64,000 bases of DNA. It comes from Xenopus tropicalis (lineage: Eukaryota; Chordata; Amphibia; Anura; Pipidae). The stretch covers positions 149,903,040 to 149,967,039 of the forward strand of contig NC_030679.2 in the NCBI RefSeq assembly GCF_000004195.4. The letters are read 5' to 3'. The notes below the pieces were generated by a model that made no database searches, was not told where the DNA came from, and was given only the letters and a program-made list of their open reading frames with translations. Within the stretch, counting starts at the first letter, position 1; each line of letters starts with the position of its first letter. Both the position numbers and the translations under genes were made by a program. Below are positions 1 to 10,583 of the stretch, piece after piece.

Positions 1-245
1 TAAAATGTAGGGACATGACAGCTCTAAGATATGGTAAAGCAAATATGAAAAGACTTGGGTGGCCTGTACCATAAATAAATAGACAAGTAGCCATTACAAA
101 CATATGGATCAACACAAGTGAAAGTAATCAAACCCCTAAAGTATAAATCCTGGAGTAGGAACCTACTCCACACCTCAACCTTTTTCTTCCCCCCTTTAGC
201 AGCTCTACACCTCAAGCTAAATATTATATGGGAACAAGATTAATG
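1..245 (+). mobile_element. L1-like LINE 3' end remnant (unit 1)
   Basis: This is the same sequence as the 3' part of the L1-like remnants at 6480-6770, 14885-15170, 24830-25120 and 48235-48480. In the 48-kb copy it directly follows a recognisable L1-type reverse transcriptase C-terminus. Here only the degenerate downstream part is inside the window, with stops and no usable frame. The assignment rests on that paralogy. Confidence 0.55.
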
Positions 246-697
246 GGGGCATTTACTCATGCTTGTAAATGCGCATAGGCTTTTATCCCTAGTGGAGAAT
301 CATACAGAAAGAGGAGTACATAACCACAAGAACAGGAATCAAAATATGTATTAATACAAATATATTGTTTGCTAATAGTTTGACCTAATATGGCTTTAAG
401 ATGATTGGCCGCTGGGAAAGGCATATTCATCTACTGAATTTAAGTTACTTTCCAAATGCTGAGATCTCAGAGTAAGCAGTTTGAGTGTGGGGTTGTTGCC
501 TGAAAGGAGATAGCTGAATATACCCCATTTTCATATAAAGTTGGTACAAGGCTTTCTGTAAAAAGTTTGTTTTTGTTCTGATTATTTTTCTTTAAATAAA
601 TGTATCTTTCAAAACAACTGCCAGCTCCTGATATTTGATCATTTCAGAAAGAATTCACTTCTCAACAACCCAAGGTAAATGATTAAATGAACAGTAA
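246..697. other. Duplicon spacer between L1 remnant and miniature element
   Basis: No gene is seen. The segment matches 48480-49140 and, in part, 6960-7187, 15380-15577 and 25311-25545. This copy and the 48-kb copy lack the CAGTGCTGTCC-ended insertion found in units 2-4. Confidence 0.5.
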
Positions 698-1094
698 GGG
701 GGTTATTTATCAATGGTTGAGTTTGATTTTTTTTCTTAATTCGAGGTTTTTTTGCACTTAAAAAAACTTAAATTTCAATTATGGTTCAACAACCCAAATG
801 TCCAGTACTTATTAATTGAAAAAAAAAACAAAAAACAAAAAAACAAATGGAAAAATCTGTCATGTAAAATCTTGTGAGTTTCTATAGAAGTTAATGGGAG
901 TTGTCATTGGCAGAGTAAAGACATATACTCAAACTCAAATTTTTCAAGTTTTAAAAAAATCGAGACATTTGAGTTTTTTTTTTACTCTAACGAGTTTTCC
1001 TTATTAATAAATAAGTGACCATTCAATATGTGAGTTTATTCAATTTAGAAAAACAAACTCAAATTCACAAACTAGCAAATCGATAAATAAGACC
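698..1094. mobile_element. Miniature inverted-repeat element, family C (Harbinger-like)
   Basis: The ends are inverted: GGGTTATTTATCAATGGTTGAG on the left, GATAAATAAG at the right. Copies lie at the same relative position in other units. The copy at 58574 is bounded by TAA/TTA, which suggests the three-base target duplication of PIF/Harbinger-type elements. It has no transposase and the interior is AT-rich. Confidence 0.55.
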
Positions 1095-1205
1095 AGCTAC
1101 ATTTTTATTCCAAATGGTTTTTGAATAAATATCATAACCAAATGGGTGCTAGATCACTATAAGGTAAAGTAAAATAAGGTGATTGGGCACCACAGAGAAC
1201 ACCAG

Positions 1206-1511
1206 TAGGGATGGGCGAAATGTTTTGCCAGGCATGGATTCGTGTGAATTTCCACATTTCGCCATTGGCAGATTGTTTCGCGAAATGAGTGAAAAAATTC
1301 ACCGCATGTCCAAAAATTGATGCAAGAATAGTCGCACGTCCAAAAATTGTCAGAAGAATAGTTGCGGGCATCAAAAATATAGTCGCGGGCGACAATTTTT
1401 TTTCCGCACAACATTTTCACCATTTCACTAATTTTTTGCCGGTTCCCAAATCATTTGAAAGATTCGCAATTTTTTTGGCGAAGCAAAATGGGACAGATTC
1501 GCTAATCACTA
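1206..1511. mobile_element. Non-autonomous hAT-like element, family A (unit 1)
   Basis: It begins TAGGGATGGGCGAA and ends in ATTCGCTAATCACTA, the family A inverted ends. The flanks are AACACCAG on the left and TACACCAG on the right, a near-perfect 8-bp target duplication. The paralog at about 16024 shows the uninterrupted TACACCAG site. An 8-bp duplication is diagnostic of the hAT superfamily. The inside holds short CG-containing repeats and no transposase. Confidence 0.75.
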
Positions 1512-1768
1512 TACACCAGCTGAAGGGAGTCCTTTCCCTATTGTAACCTTGCAATGTAAACATTAATGCTCCATAGGTAGGGAAGCCCTACCTGATGTAA
1601 AACAAGAAAGAAATAAAGATATGTCTAATAAAGCTAGGCATTATAAAAGTAAAAAAGTTTGTTCTAAAAATCATGCTTTTTGGGGTACATCAACAAAGGG
1701 TAAAAAAAACTGTCATACACTTTTATTTCATTTCTTTTGGTTAAACAGAGGATTAAGTAGATTCAATT
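1512..1768. other. 3' flank of OR gene 1
   Basis: This is OR downstream sequence shared by most units. On the minus strand AATAAA lies at 1722-1727, about 40 nt past the stop, and is a likely polyadenylation signal. The flank starting ACCAGCTGAAGG is the conserved end of the OR duplicon. Confidence 0.55.
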
Positions 1769-2686
1769 TCATATATACTTCCAAAGAACAGCTTTTATCT
1801 CATTGTTTCTCAGGCTGTATACTGTTGGGTTGAAAAATGGGGTTCCAACTGTGTATAGAAGGGACAGTATTTTATTCATATTAATGTTATGGGCCTTGGA
1901 TGGTACCATATAAACTATTGTCAGAGTCCCATAGTACATGCACACAACTATTAAATGGGAGCTGCAAGTGGAGAAGGCTTTGTGTCTTCCTTCAGTAGAG
2001 GAGATCCTGAGAATGGCAAGGCCAATGGAAACATAAGTGTAAATGATGAAGCAGAAAGGGAGCAGCATAAATGGTATGGCCAAAATAATTTGTGTTAGTT
2101 CCACAGGTTTATAATCTGTGCAGGAAAGTTTATAAATAGGGGTAAAGTCACAAAAATAATCATCTATAACAAATGGGCCACAGAACTGCACATTAAATGT
2201 CAGAAGATTTCCAAGAAAGGACAATATAAGGGCTAAGCCCCAAGAACAAAGGCTCATATAGAGGCAAAGCCTGAAATCCATAATGGAGGCATAATGAAGT
2301 GGGGAGCAGATGGCCAGATATCGGTCATAGGCCATGGCTGTGAGGAGATAAAATTCTGAAGTTGCTGAAACAGCATAAAAGTAAAGCTGTGTGATACAAC
2401 CAGTAGCAGATATTGTGCCCCCTCCATTCAGTAATAACCGCAAGAAATTTGGAGTAATACTGGTACTGAGCAAAACATCAGCCAGAGACAGCTGGGAGAG
2501 AAGGGCGTACATGGGAGATCTCAGGGCTGAGACTGTTATTACCAATATAATTATAAGAAGATTTCCAAATAATGTCAAAATATAAATCCAGAGAAACAGA
2601 ACAAAGAGAAACTCATTGATTATCTGAGAGTTCTGAAATCCCAAGAGAAGGAAAGATATACCTGATGTCTGATTCACCTTATGCAT
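1769..2686 (-). CDS. Olfactory receptor 1, class II-like, 305 aa, intact
   Basis: Seven-transmembrane odorant GPCR, expected in the cilia membrane of olfactory neurons and coupled to Golf. What is seen: an N-glycosylation site (N5-Q-T) in a short N-terminus; GN in TM1 (residues 41-42); PMY after TM1 (58-60); Cys97 before TM3; MAYDRYLAIC (118-127); Cys169/179/189 in extracellular loop 2; KAFSTCSSH at the start of TM6 (236-244); NPTVY in TM7 (286-290). Length is normal for the family. The start chosen is the Met of MHKVNQ, conserved in all eight paralogs. The 11-codon in-frame extension upstream is not conserved and spans a probable splice acceptor AG at 2690-2691. Gene-specific residues are Arg83, Asp137, Val166 and Trp302. 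It is closest to gene 8 (shared AVSA, VIDDYFCDF and LTQII). The ligand is unknown. Confidence 0.95.
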   Translation of the reverse strand: MHKVNQTSGISFLLLGFQNSQIINEFLFVLFLWIYILTLFGNLLIIILVITVSALRSPMYALLSQLSLADVLLSTSITPNFLRLLLNGGGTISATGCITQLYFYAVSATSEFYLLTAMAYDRYLAICSPLHYASIMDFRLCLYMSLCSWGLALILSFLGNLLTFNVQFCGPFVIDDYFCDFTPIYKLSCTDYKPVELTQIILAIPFMLLPFCFIIYTYVSIGLAILRISSTEGRHKAFSTCSSHLIVVCMYYGTLTIVYMVPSKAHNINMNKILSLLYTVGTPFFNPTVYSLRNNEIKAVLWKYI

Positions 2687-2939
2687 TGCCTGGAACCGTA
2701 CAACATAAAGGTAGAACATACACTGTAAGTTAGAGTAGTTTCAAATAACTTATTAGCATTTCATGATCTATATGTACATTTTTGCTAGAAATAAGAAACA
2801 GAAGAGATGGAGCTGATCTGGCACTTTCTGAAATTTAGTAGAAATGTAAAATTTGCAGCATCTGTCTGAAGAAAAAGTCCCCTCTGATATCCAACATCAG
2901 CCTGAAAGAGTTTCTTGTAACAGACGAGAGCAGCCATAA

Positions 2940-3110
2940 CTCTATACTGCATGGATAAGGGAAGCCATTTGGCATTACAGAGATGGGGTTTTTATACCTT
3001 TGGAAAGGAACATAACAGCCATTCTGTAACTATCCCCTGGGCCGTGTATAACACAGAGACTCACAGGGAGCTCCCTGGGGAAGAACCAGAAGCTCATTTC
3101 AATTTCTTCC
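2940..3110 (-). promoter_or_regulatory. Promoter / first-exon block of OR gene 1
   Basis: TATAAAAA on the minus strand (2989-2996) sits in a block conserved in all eight units. Transcription should start about 30 bp downstream, near 2960, roughly 275 nt before the ATG. CTCCCTGGGGAA at 3071-3082 fits every position of the Olf/EBF consensus YTCCCYRGGGAR. It is the only perfect copy in the array. A second weaker palindrome, TCCCCTGGGCC, lies between them. Confidence 0.7.
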
Positions 3111-3280
3111 ATTGTTCAGATATTTATTTATATTGACTTCTAAAATGTTTTTGTACTCCAATTCCACCAAATGCACTCAATATTTTTATTTTTGAGTCTT
3201 CTTCTTCTTTAATGTCTTCTTCTAAACATTCCAATTATTGAGCTTATTTTAGCAGTAATTGTTTGCTGAAATAGAACGAA

Positions 3281-3594
3281 GGGGCAGATTTATCAGAATT
3301 AGGATTTGTGTAATTCTAAAGGAAAAAAAAATGTGCACAAATAGCATTTGTGTATCTATAGCACAAATATCTCCCCATATTTTTTTTAAATAATACCTCA
3401 AAGTGAAAGGACCACAAAAATTGGCTTCTACATGTCCTTAGCTTTAAGATGGCATATTTTTACATTCACCGTTTTCATGGTTTTGATGCATAATAAATGG
3501 CAAAAATTTCACTTTTCTTAATTGAAAAAATTGTGTTTTTAGCTCAAGAATATACAAATTGCAAATAAATTAAAATCTTTAATACATCTGCCCC
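3281..3594. mobile_element. Miniature element, family H (Harbinger-like), upstream of OR 1
   Basis: It starts GGGGCAGATTTATCA and ends in the complementary ACATCTGCCCC. It occupies the same place upstream of the promoter in units 1-5. The related short copy at 60988-61131 is flanked by TTA on both sides. The interior is AT-rich with no coding potential. Confidence 0.55.
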
Positions 3595-3701
3595 TGACAG
3601 TGATATTATACATGCATTTTTTAAGTGTAAAGACCCTGCTCATCTTAACTCCCTGCTGCTATGGTTGGGTAGAAGACTCATTATTCAGAGACCCCAGGTT
3701 C

Positions 3702-4213
3702 CAGCACTAATGATGAGCCAAATTTTTTGCCATGCGTGGATTTGCATAGAATTTCTGCATTTCGCCATTGGCTAATTTTTTCACGTAACTTCAAAAACTA
3801 GTCACTATTGCTTCAAAAAAAGTCAAAATTGGCATGGCCGCGTCAAAAATAGGTGCAGTCACTGCAAAAATAATGTATGTAAGTTGTGTGCTGAAGATTT
3901 TTCTTATGTTGAGCAAATTTTTTCGCCAAGCATGGATTCGCAGTGAATTTCCGTATTTCGCCTTAGGCGAATCGTTTCACGAAACTTCGGTGAAAATTCA
4001 CTGCGGAAAAATTTGTTGTGTGGAAATTTTTTTGACACACGACAAATAGGGTGTGGTCGTTTAAAAAAAGGCGTGGTCAACATAAAATTATGCAGGCGAC
4101 AAAAAAAATTGAGCAACAAATGCGTTTTGTGAATTTTTCACCCTTTTGCGAATTTTCTTGCCGTTTCGTGAATTTAATGGCAAAGCGAAACAGGACAGAT
4201 TCGCTCATCACTA
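3702..4213. mobile_element. Two fused hAT family A elements
   Basis: A left part begins TAATGATGAGCCAA at about 3703. At about 3908 a second copy begins GAGCAAATTTTTTCGCC and ends at 4213 with TTCGCTCATCACTA. In units 2 and 4 the two insertions are separate, so this copy has lost the sequence between them. Confidence 0.6.
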
Positions 4214-5329
4214 ATGTTTAATAAAATAATTCTAGGTAAGAATAATATTTTTGACTGAAATTTTATAATTAAACATAGTTAATCTCATAGCTGGGTTTTT
4301 ACTTGAATATTCAAATATCCACATGTGTTAAAAAGAGAAAACTTTACATGGGGGATACCTACATTTCATACGTCCAAATAAAGAAAATTCCCAGATGATG
4401 TTAACATTATTATCAAGCCATAAAGAAAAAAATAACCTTTTGTGCCAAAATGAACAATGATCTGTCTGAAATTTCAAAATTATGAAAATAACGCTAGAGT
4501 GATAAAGGGACTGTATACCCCCATACAATACTTTTGGCTAGCCAGATAACGGTCATGAGAAATTACTATAATGAGAGGGGTTTTTATGGCTTTAAAAATT
4601 TGAATTTAAATTTTCAAAAATTTCTTTTCATTAGTTTTGTGTTTGAAGAAAAAAAAATGCAGATGTCATTATTATGCACCCCTTGCTCAGCTACTTCAAC
4701 TAATGGCATAAGAGCCCTCCCCAGTTCTCCCCCGAGCTACCTAAGGAGCTGTCTGGGTATAGTGTTTGGGGAAAAAAAAGTGGCAACATGGGTGCATTTT
4801 TCCCATGAAGAACAGCTGTAACATAGTGGAAAGGGGCTTCTCAAACAATGCTGGCCAATGGAGATGCTATTGCTGAGCTAAAAACATCTTAACCACAATT
4901 TAATTTTGCCTTCTCATTGACTCCAATACATTTTGGGAGATTTTAACAAAATTTTACCATACTGTGTATTTTTCCCGCCCTTTCACAAATTGTGTGAAAT
5001 TTTCACAAAGTGAAATGGGGTGGTTTTACTAATTACTATTTGTTATTTAATAAAGGAATAGGAGTTATTTTTAAATTTCCTTTAACTTTTTAGCACTAAA
5101 ATTTCTTATATTAGCCTACCCACTAACCAATAAATAATGTGCCACCTGGAAGACTTGACTAAGACCTAAAACGTCAACATATGCGCCATATCTATAGTAA
5201 TAATGAATAGAAGAATGAGAATCTTAACAGTACAACTTATACAGTATACTCAGCTTGGAGATAAGCTGCCATTATATGTCCCTTATAAAAATGTAACAGT
5301 AAACAAATCAAATTATGTGTTAAGCCTCA
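4214..5329. other. Unique duplicon spacer, unit 1
   Basis: This low-copy sequence is shared with 11487-12600, 18606-19737, 29176-29980 plus 30509-30784, and 45600-46695. It holds many stops and no gene. A GAAGAAGAA-type run near 4645 varies between copies. Confidence 0.55.
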
Positions 5330-5720
5330 CAAGGTTTGATTGATCTGGGCAGCTAATCAGGAGTGGCTTTGGTCAGTACTTGGAAGGGAGACTGCTGCGT
5401 ACAGCATGTCTCTTAGCTCTTTGAATTTTGTCATGGCCCTTTTGGCTTTAGCTTGCCGCCTTTCTCATCTTTGATTCTTTCTCTGGACTTTTACACTTTG
5501 CCAAAGTATTTCAATTTTTTTTCAACTAAATCACTTGGGCCACACCACCCCAAATCAGTCCTTTGCAGGAAGTATGTCTTTGTATGCTACGTCTCTTAAC
5601 TCTTTGAATTTTGTCATGGCCCTTTTGGCTTTAGCTTGCTGCCTTTCTCATCTTTGACTTTTTCTCGGGACTTATAAAAAAATTTCCAAAGTGTTTCAAA
5701 CTTTTTGAAAACCCATTGCA
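5330..5720 (+). pseudogene. 5S-rRNA-derived repeats (about 1.5 units)
   Basis: CAGCTAATCAGGAG and GTCAGTACTTGGAAGGGAGAC correspond to the box A and box C regions of 5S rRNA. A second, 5'-half unit follows (GGCCACACCACCCC). Both are joined to the spacer CTTTGAATTTTGTCATGGCCC that is repeated throughout the 30.8-kb array. The copies are degenerate and not a functional 5S gene. Confidence 0.65.
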
Positions 5721-5759
5721 AAATTCTATAAAATAAAAAATTGTTTAGAAAGCTAGCAT

Positions 5760-6056
5760 AGAAAAACACCATTTATTATACAGTGGGAGAAGGAAATAAA
5801 CACATTGATACAGGGAAAATCATGGAGTAAAATGATGATGTATGCTCATAAAGGTTCAAGATCAACCAGATTCCATGTACCGCACACTGAAATCCTTTCA
5901 TAAAATGTATGAAGGTGCACAAAATGTGTGCAGGAGATGTAACAAAGCAGATGGATCCTATAGCCATACATGCTAAACGTGCAAAGAAATTATGCCTTAT
6001 TGCAAAGTATTTGAAATTATAGAAGCCCTAAAACAAGAACTCCATATAACGTATAA
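5760..6056 (+). pseudogene. L1-like ORF2 C-terminal fragment (unit 1-2 junction)
   Basis: Broken frames read a CxxC...H-type tail with NKADGSYSHTC and KEIMPYCK. This resembles the cysteine/histidine segment at the C-terminus of L1-clade ORF2 proteins. A stop replaces the codon after the HTC cysteine. It is interrupted at 6057 by a hAT-like insertion and continues after 6361. Confidence 0.6.
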
Positions 6057-6360
6057 TGGGGGTCCTCAACCTTTTTTACCTGTGAGCAACATTTATATAT
6101 AATAAAAAAAAGTTGGGGAGCAACACAAGCATGCTAAAAGTTCCTAGGGGGTGACGGATAAAGACTGTGATTGGATATATGGTAGCCCACTATAGACTGG
6201 TCTACAGGAGGCTCTATTTGGCAGTACTTCATGCCTCCAAAACTTGCCAACTAGTCAGAAATTCACAAATGAGCACCTGTTTCGAGGCCATTGGGAGCAA
6301 CATCAAAGGGGTTGGCGAGCAACATGTTGCCTATGAGCCACGGGTTGGGGATCACTACTG
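6057..6360. mobile_element. hAT-like miniature element, family B2 (CAGGGGTCC ends)
   Basis: The ends are GGGGTCCTCAACC and GGTTGGGGATCACTACTG, an inverted pair typical of hAT-derived elements. It interrupts the L1-like remnant. The 48-kb paralog lacks it, so this is a dated insertion shared by units 2-4. Confidence 0.6.
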
Positions 6361-6779
6361 TATAGAAACAGTCCTGTTTACCCTTGATAAATATTAATTG
6401 ATAATTTACATGCTTCAGGCAGCGAGAGCACTAATACCCAAGCTTTAGATGAGCTCCAAACTTCCAGTTAAAATAGAATGGGTGAACACAATAGAGGAAA
6501 CTCCTAAAATGTAGAGACCTGACAGCTCTAAGATATGGTAAAGCAAATATGAAAAGACTTGGGTGGCCTGTGCCATAAATAAATAGACAAGTAGCCATTA
6601 AAAAAATATGTATCATCACAAGTAAAGGTAATCAAGCCCTTAAAGTATAAATACTGGAGTAGGAGTCTACTCCACACCTTGAACTTTTTCTTCCCCCCTT
6701 TAGCAGCTCTATACCTCAAGCTAAATATTATATGGGTACAAGATTGATGGAGGCATTTACTCATGCTTGGAAATGCGCA
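6361..6779 (+). mobile_element. L1-like remnant, 3' continuation
   Basis: This continues the remnant broken at 6057 and is collinear with 48235-48480. The minus-strand frames seen here are shadows. Confidence 0.5.
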
Positions 6780-6955
6780 CAGTGCTGTCCAACTTCTGTG
6801 GTGCCAAGAGTCAGAATTTCTCTAGCATACATGGTGGAGGGCCGCTAATGGAAGCCAGTGTTGACCACTCTCCTTTTTCAAACCAGACCCACTTGAAACC
6901 ACACCCATGTTATCACAATTGTGGCAGCGCAGCAAAAACCCAAATGCCTATTTAA
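6780..6955. mobile_element. Truncated hAT-like insertion (CAGTGCTGTCC end)
   Basis: The segment beginning CAGTGCTGTCCAACTTCTG is present at this point in units 2, 3 and 4 and absent from units 1 and 6. Only the left end looks like a terminus; the right end is not clear. Confidence 0.45.
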
Positions 6956-7187
6956 GTTACTTTCCAAATGCTGAGATCTCAGAGTAAGCAGGTTGAGGGT
7001 GGGGTTGTTGCCTGAAAGGAGATAGCTGAATATTCCCCGTTTTCATATAAAGTTGGTACAAGGCTTTCTGTAAAAAGTTTGTTTTTGTTCTGTATCTTTC
7101 AAAACAACTGCCAGCTCCTGATATTTGATCATTTCAAAAAGAATTCACTTCTTAACAACCCAAGGTAAATGATTAAACCAACAGTAA

Positions 7188-7527
7188 GGGGGTTATTTAT
7201 CAATGGTTGAGTTTGATTTGTCCCCTCAATTCGAGGTTTTTTGCACTTTAACTTAAATTTGAGTTATGGTTCAACAACCCAAATGTCCAGTACTTATTAA
7301 TTAAAAAAAAACAACTCAAATGTAAAAATTTATCATGTAAAATCTTGTGAGTTTCTATAGAAGTTAATGGGAGTTGTCATTGGCAAAGTAAAGACGTATA
7401 CTCAAACTCAAATTTTTCAAGTTTTGAGAGCTTGTAATCTCAAGAAAATCGAGACATTTGAGTTTTTTTTTTCTAATGAATTTTCCTTATTAATAAATAA
7501 GTGACTTGCAAATGGAAAAATAAGCCC
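7188..7527. mobile_element. Miniature element, family C (unit 2)
   Basis: Paralog of 698-1094 with the same GGTTATTTATCAATGG left end and a TAAATAAGCCC-like right end. Confidence 0.55.
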
Positions 7528-7672
7528 AGTTACATTTTTATTCCAAGTGCTTTTTGAATAAAAATCATAACCAAATGGGTGCTATATCACTATAAGGCAA
7601 AGCAAAATAAGGTGATTGGGCACCACAGAGTCTGTAGGTACCTGCATATCTAATGCTGCCCTGACTGCCATG

Positions 7673-8400
7673 TGTCACAACCTCAGGGCCGTGAGTTCCC
7701 AGACATAGGGCAGGACCCAAAGAGCAAACAGTTGGTATCACAGGATGAGGCGTTTATTGGAGAAATGGCAAGTAGCCATCAGCAGGTTCCCATAAGCCAG
7801 TAGGTGGTAGCCAGCCTGCACTCTTGTTCCTTAGGGAATAGGGAAATACACACAGTTGGGGGGAATCTTCTTGCCGCAGCTAAGGTAGATTCCAGGGGAA
7901 CACAGGGGAGGGGGTCCTGCCGTAGCTAAGGTTACACCCCAGACAAAAGGCTCCATGGAACTCTTGGCAGCCACCTTTGTAGCCAGAAAGGGAACAGCCC
8001 CTGTCGTAAAACCAAAACAGGATTTGACTCCTTCTGCCAACCCAAAGGCAGCTTCCAGAGGGGCCAATCATAGCTAATCCCACTGGGCCTATGGGAAGCC
8101 CCCTAGTGAGCATGCCCAGTTCAGTCTTTTGCATTTACTAGACAGAGCACTGCTCTCACAAGGAGTAACTATGTGTATTGTGTCACTATGGGGTCTGGCT
8201 CTGTGTGCCCTCACAATAGGGGCAATTACATGGGGAGGGCCAGACAGAGCCAGCTGGCTACACACAATACACACCTAGATGAGATTAACCTACACAATGC
8301 ATTTGCTACAACAGGTAGGGGGGGGGGGCAGGGGGTACATTTCAGCATAAACAGAAATATACAATAGTTTCATCCAACTTATACAGTTTGTTATGTCACA
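7673..8400 (-). mobile_element. Solo LTR, 728 bp
   Basis: The segment starts TGTCACAACC and ends ATGTCACA, so it has TG...CA ends. It is flanked by an exact 5-bp duplication CCATG (7668-7672 and 8401-8405). Paralogous units 3 and 4 show the empty site (GGCCTTGTACACC). On the minus strand AATAAA lies near 7752-7757, about 80 bp before the 3' edge, which orients the LTR to minus. It is likely a Gypsy-like or ERV-like LTR left by recombination; the family cannot be named from sequence alone. A G-run lies near 8321-8330. Confidence 0.75.
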
Positions 8401-8405
8401 CCATG

Positions 8406-8665
8406 TACACCAGCTGGAGGGAGAATGAGTCCTGTCCCTATTGCAACCTTACATTACAAACATTAAAGCTCCATAGGTGGGGAAGCCCTACCTTGTGTAA
8501 AACAAGAAAGAAATACAAATATGGCTAATAATAATATATTATTATTATTATTATTATAAAAGTTAAAAAAATGTGTTCTAAAGATCATGCTTTTTTTGTC
8601 ATAAACTTTTATTACATTTCTTTTGGTTAAACAGAGTATAAAGATCCTCATTATTAGATTCAATT
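8406..8665. other. 3' flank of OR gene 2
   Basis: It contains an ATT/AAT microsatellite (about 8530-8558) shared with unit 4. A minus-strand AATAAA at 8608-8613 is a likely polyadenylation signal. Confidence 0.5.
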
Positions 8666-9583
8666 TCATATATACTTCCGAAGAACAGCTTTTATCTTTT
8701 TGTTTCTCAGGCTGTATACTGTTGGATTGAAACATGGTGTTCCAACTGTGTATAGAAGGGACAGTATTTTATTGATATTAATATTATGGCCCTTGGATGG
8801 TACCATATAAACTATTGCCATAGTCCCACAGTACATGCACACAACTATTAAATGGGAGCTGCAAGTGGAGAAGGCTTTGTGTCTTCCTTCAGTAGAGGAG
8901 ATCCTGAGAATGGCAAGGCCAATGGAAACATAAGAAAAAATGATGAAAAAAAAAGGGAGCAGCAGAAAAGGTATGATCAATATAATATGTGTTAGTTCCA
9001 CAGCTTTATAATCTGTGCAGGAAAGTTTAATAAGAGGGGCAAAGTCACAGAAATAATGATCTATAACAAATGGGCCACAGAACTGCAAATTAAATGTCAC
9101 ACGATTCATAACCAAACCCAATATAAACCCTAAACCCCAAGAACAAAGACTCATATAGAGGCAAAGCCTGAAACCCATAATGGAGGCATAATGAAGTGGG
9201 GAGCAGATGGCCAGATATCGGTCATAGGCCATGGCTGTGAGGAGGAAAAATTCTGAAGCTGCTGAAACACAATAGAAGTAAAACTGTGTGATACAACCAG
9301 TAGCAGATATTGTGCCCCCTCCATTCAGTAATAACCACAAGAAATTTGGAGTAATACTGGTACTGAGCAAAACATCAGCCAGAGACAGCTGGGAGAGAAG
9401 GGCGTACATGGGAGATCTCAGGGCTGAGACTGTTATTACCAATATAATTATAAGAAGATTTCCAAATAATGTCACAATAAAAATCCAGAGAAATGGAACA
9501 AAGAGAAACTCATTGATTATCTGAGAGTTCTGAAATCCCAAGAGAAGGAAAGATATACCTGATGTCTGATTCACCTTATGCAT
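8666..9583 (-). CDS. Olfactory receptor 2, class II-like, 305 aa, intact
   Basis: Same family and motifs as gene 1: N5 glycosylation site, PMY 58-60, MAYDRY 118-123, KAFSTCSSH, and NPTVY in TM7. Distinctive residues are Phe35 in TM1, CVSAASEFF in TM3, GFILGLVMNRV in TM4 (an arginine in the outer half is unusual), CDFAPLIK in loop 2, and a very hydrophobic TM5 with LLPFFFIIFSYV. A cysteine replaces Tyr252, and PCFNP replaces PFFNP. No stop or frameshift is present. The Met chosen is the first in this frame and matches the paralogs. Confidence 0.95.
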   Translation of the reverse strand: MHKVNQTSGISFLLLGFQNSQIINEFLFVPFLWIFIVTLFGNLLIIILVITVSALRSPMYALLSQLSLADVLLSTSITPNFLWLLLNGGGTISATGCITQFYFYCVSAASEFFLLTAMAYDRYLAICSPLHYASIMGFRLCLYMSLCSWGLGFILGLVMNRVTFNLQFCGPFVIDHYFCDFAPLIKLSCTDYKAVELTHIILIIPFLLLPFFFIIFSYVSIGLAILRISSTEGRHKAFSTCSSHLIVVCMYCGTMAIVYMVPSKGHNININKILSLLYTVGTPCFNPTVYSLRNKKIKAVLRKYI

Positions 9584-9829
9584 TGCCTGGAACTATCAAA
9601 CATAGGTAGAACATACACTGTAAGTTGGAGTACTTTCAAATAACTTATTAGCATTTCATGATCTATATGTACATTTTTGCTAGAAATAAGAAACAGAAGA
9701 GATTGAGCTGATCTGGCACTTTCTGAAATTTAGTAGAACTTTAAAATTTTCAGCATCTGTCTGAAGAAAAAGTCCCCTCTGGTCTCCAACATCAGCCTGA
9801 AAGAGTTTCTTGGAACAGACGAGAGCAGC

Positions 9830-10005
9830 CATAACTCTATACTGCATGGATAAGGGAAGCCATTTGGCATTACAGAGATGGGGTTTTTATACCTTTGGAA
9901 AGGAACATAACAGCCATTCTGTAACTATCCCCTGGGCCGTGTATAACACAGACACTCACAGGGAGCCCCCTGGGGCACAACCAGAAGCTCGTTATGAACG
10001 GCAAT
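9830..10005 (-). promoter_or_regulatory. Promoter / first-exon block of OR gene 2
   Basis: TATAAAAA on minus at 9884-9891. The Olf/EBF-like site is CCCCCTGGGGCA at 9966-9977, with mismatches at two consensus positions. The TATA box lies about 300 bp from the ATG. Confidence 0.65.
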
Positions 10006-10178
10006 TTCTTCCATTGTTCAGATATTTATTTATATTGACTTCTAAAATGTTTTTGTCTCCAATTCCACCAAATGCACTCAATATTTTTATTTTTGAGTCT
10101 TCTTCTTTAATGTCTTCTTCTAAACACGCCAAATATTGAGCTTATTTTAGCAGTAATTGTTTGCTGAAATAGAACGAA

Positions 10179-10494
10179 GAGGCAGATTCATCAGAATTAG
10201 GATTTGTTGAATTCTAAAGGAAAAAAAAATGTGCACAAATAGCATTTGTGTATCTATAGCACAAATATCTCCCCATATTTTTTTTAAAAAAAATACCTCA
10301 AAGTGAAAGGACCACAAAAATTGGCTTCTACATGTCCTCAGCTCTAAGATGGCATATTTTTACATTCACGGTTTTCATGGTTTTGATGCATAATAAATGG
10401 CAAAAATTTCACTTTTTTTCATTGAAAAAAATGTGGTTTTAGCTCAAGAATATACAAATTGCAACTAAATTCAAATCTTTAATAAATCTGCCCC
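10179..10494. mobile_element. Miniature element, family H (unit 2)
   Basis: Paralog of 3281-3594. It ends AAATCTGCCCC and carries an internal A-run. Confidence 0.5.
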
Positions 10495-10583
10495 TGACAG
10501 TAATATTATACATGCTCATCTTCACTTCCCGCTGCTATGGTTGGGTAGGAGACTCATTATTCAGAGACCCCAGGTTCCAGCAC

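Noticed and set aside
2391..2585. A conserved plus-strand 64-codon frame repeated opposite every OR gene
   Set aside because: It is the antisense of OR TM1-TM3. Its conservation is explained entirely by the OR coding strand.
2687..2719. An earlier Met extending OR 1 (and 3, 4, 7, 8) by 8-11 codons
   Set aside because: The extension differs between copies, is absent in genes 2, 5 and 6, and spans a probable splice-acceptor AG.
2951..3136. A conserved plus-strand frame (MDKGSHLALQRWGF...) repeated upstream of every OR
   Set aside because: It overlaps the promoter block in the opposite direction, including the TATA box. Its length and end vary between copies, so the DNA is conserved for other reasons.
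7831..8274. Several 61-84-codon frames near 8 kb
   Set aside because: They lie in the solo LTR, lack any recognisable domain and overlap each other on both strands.
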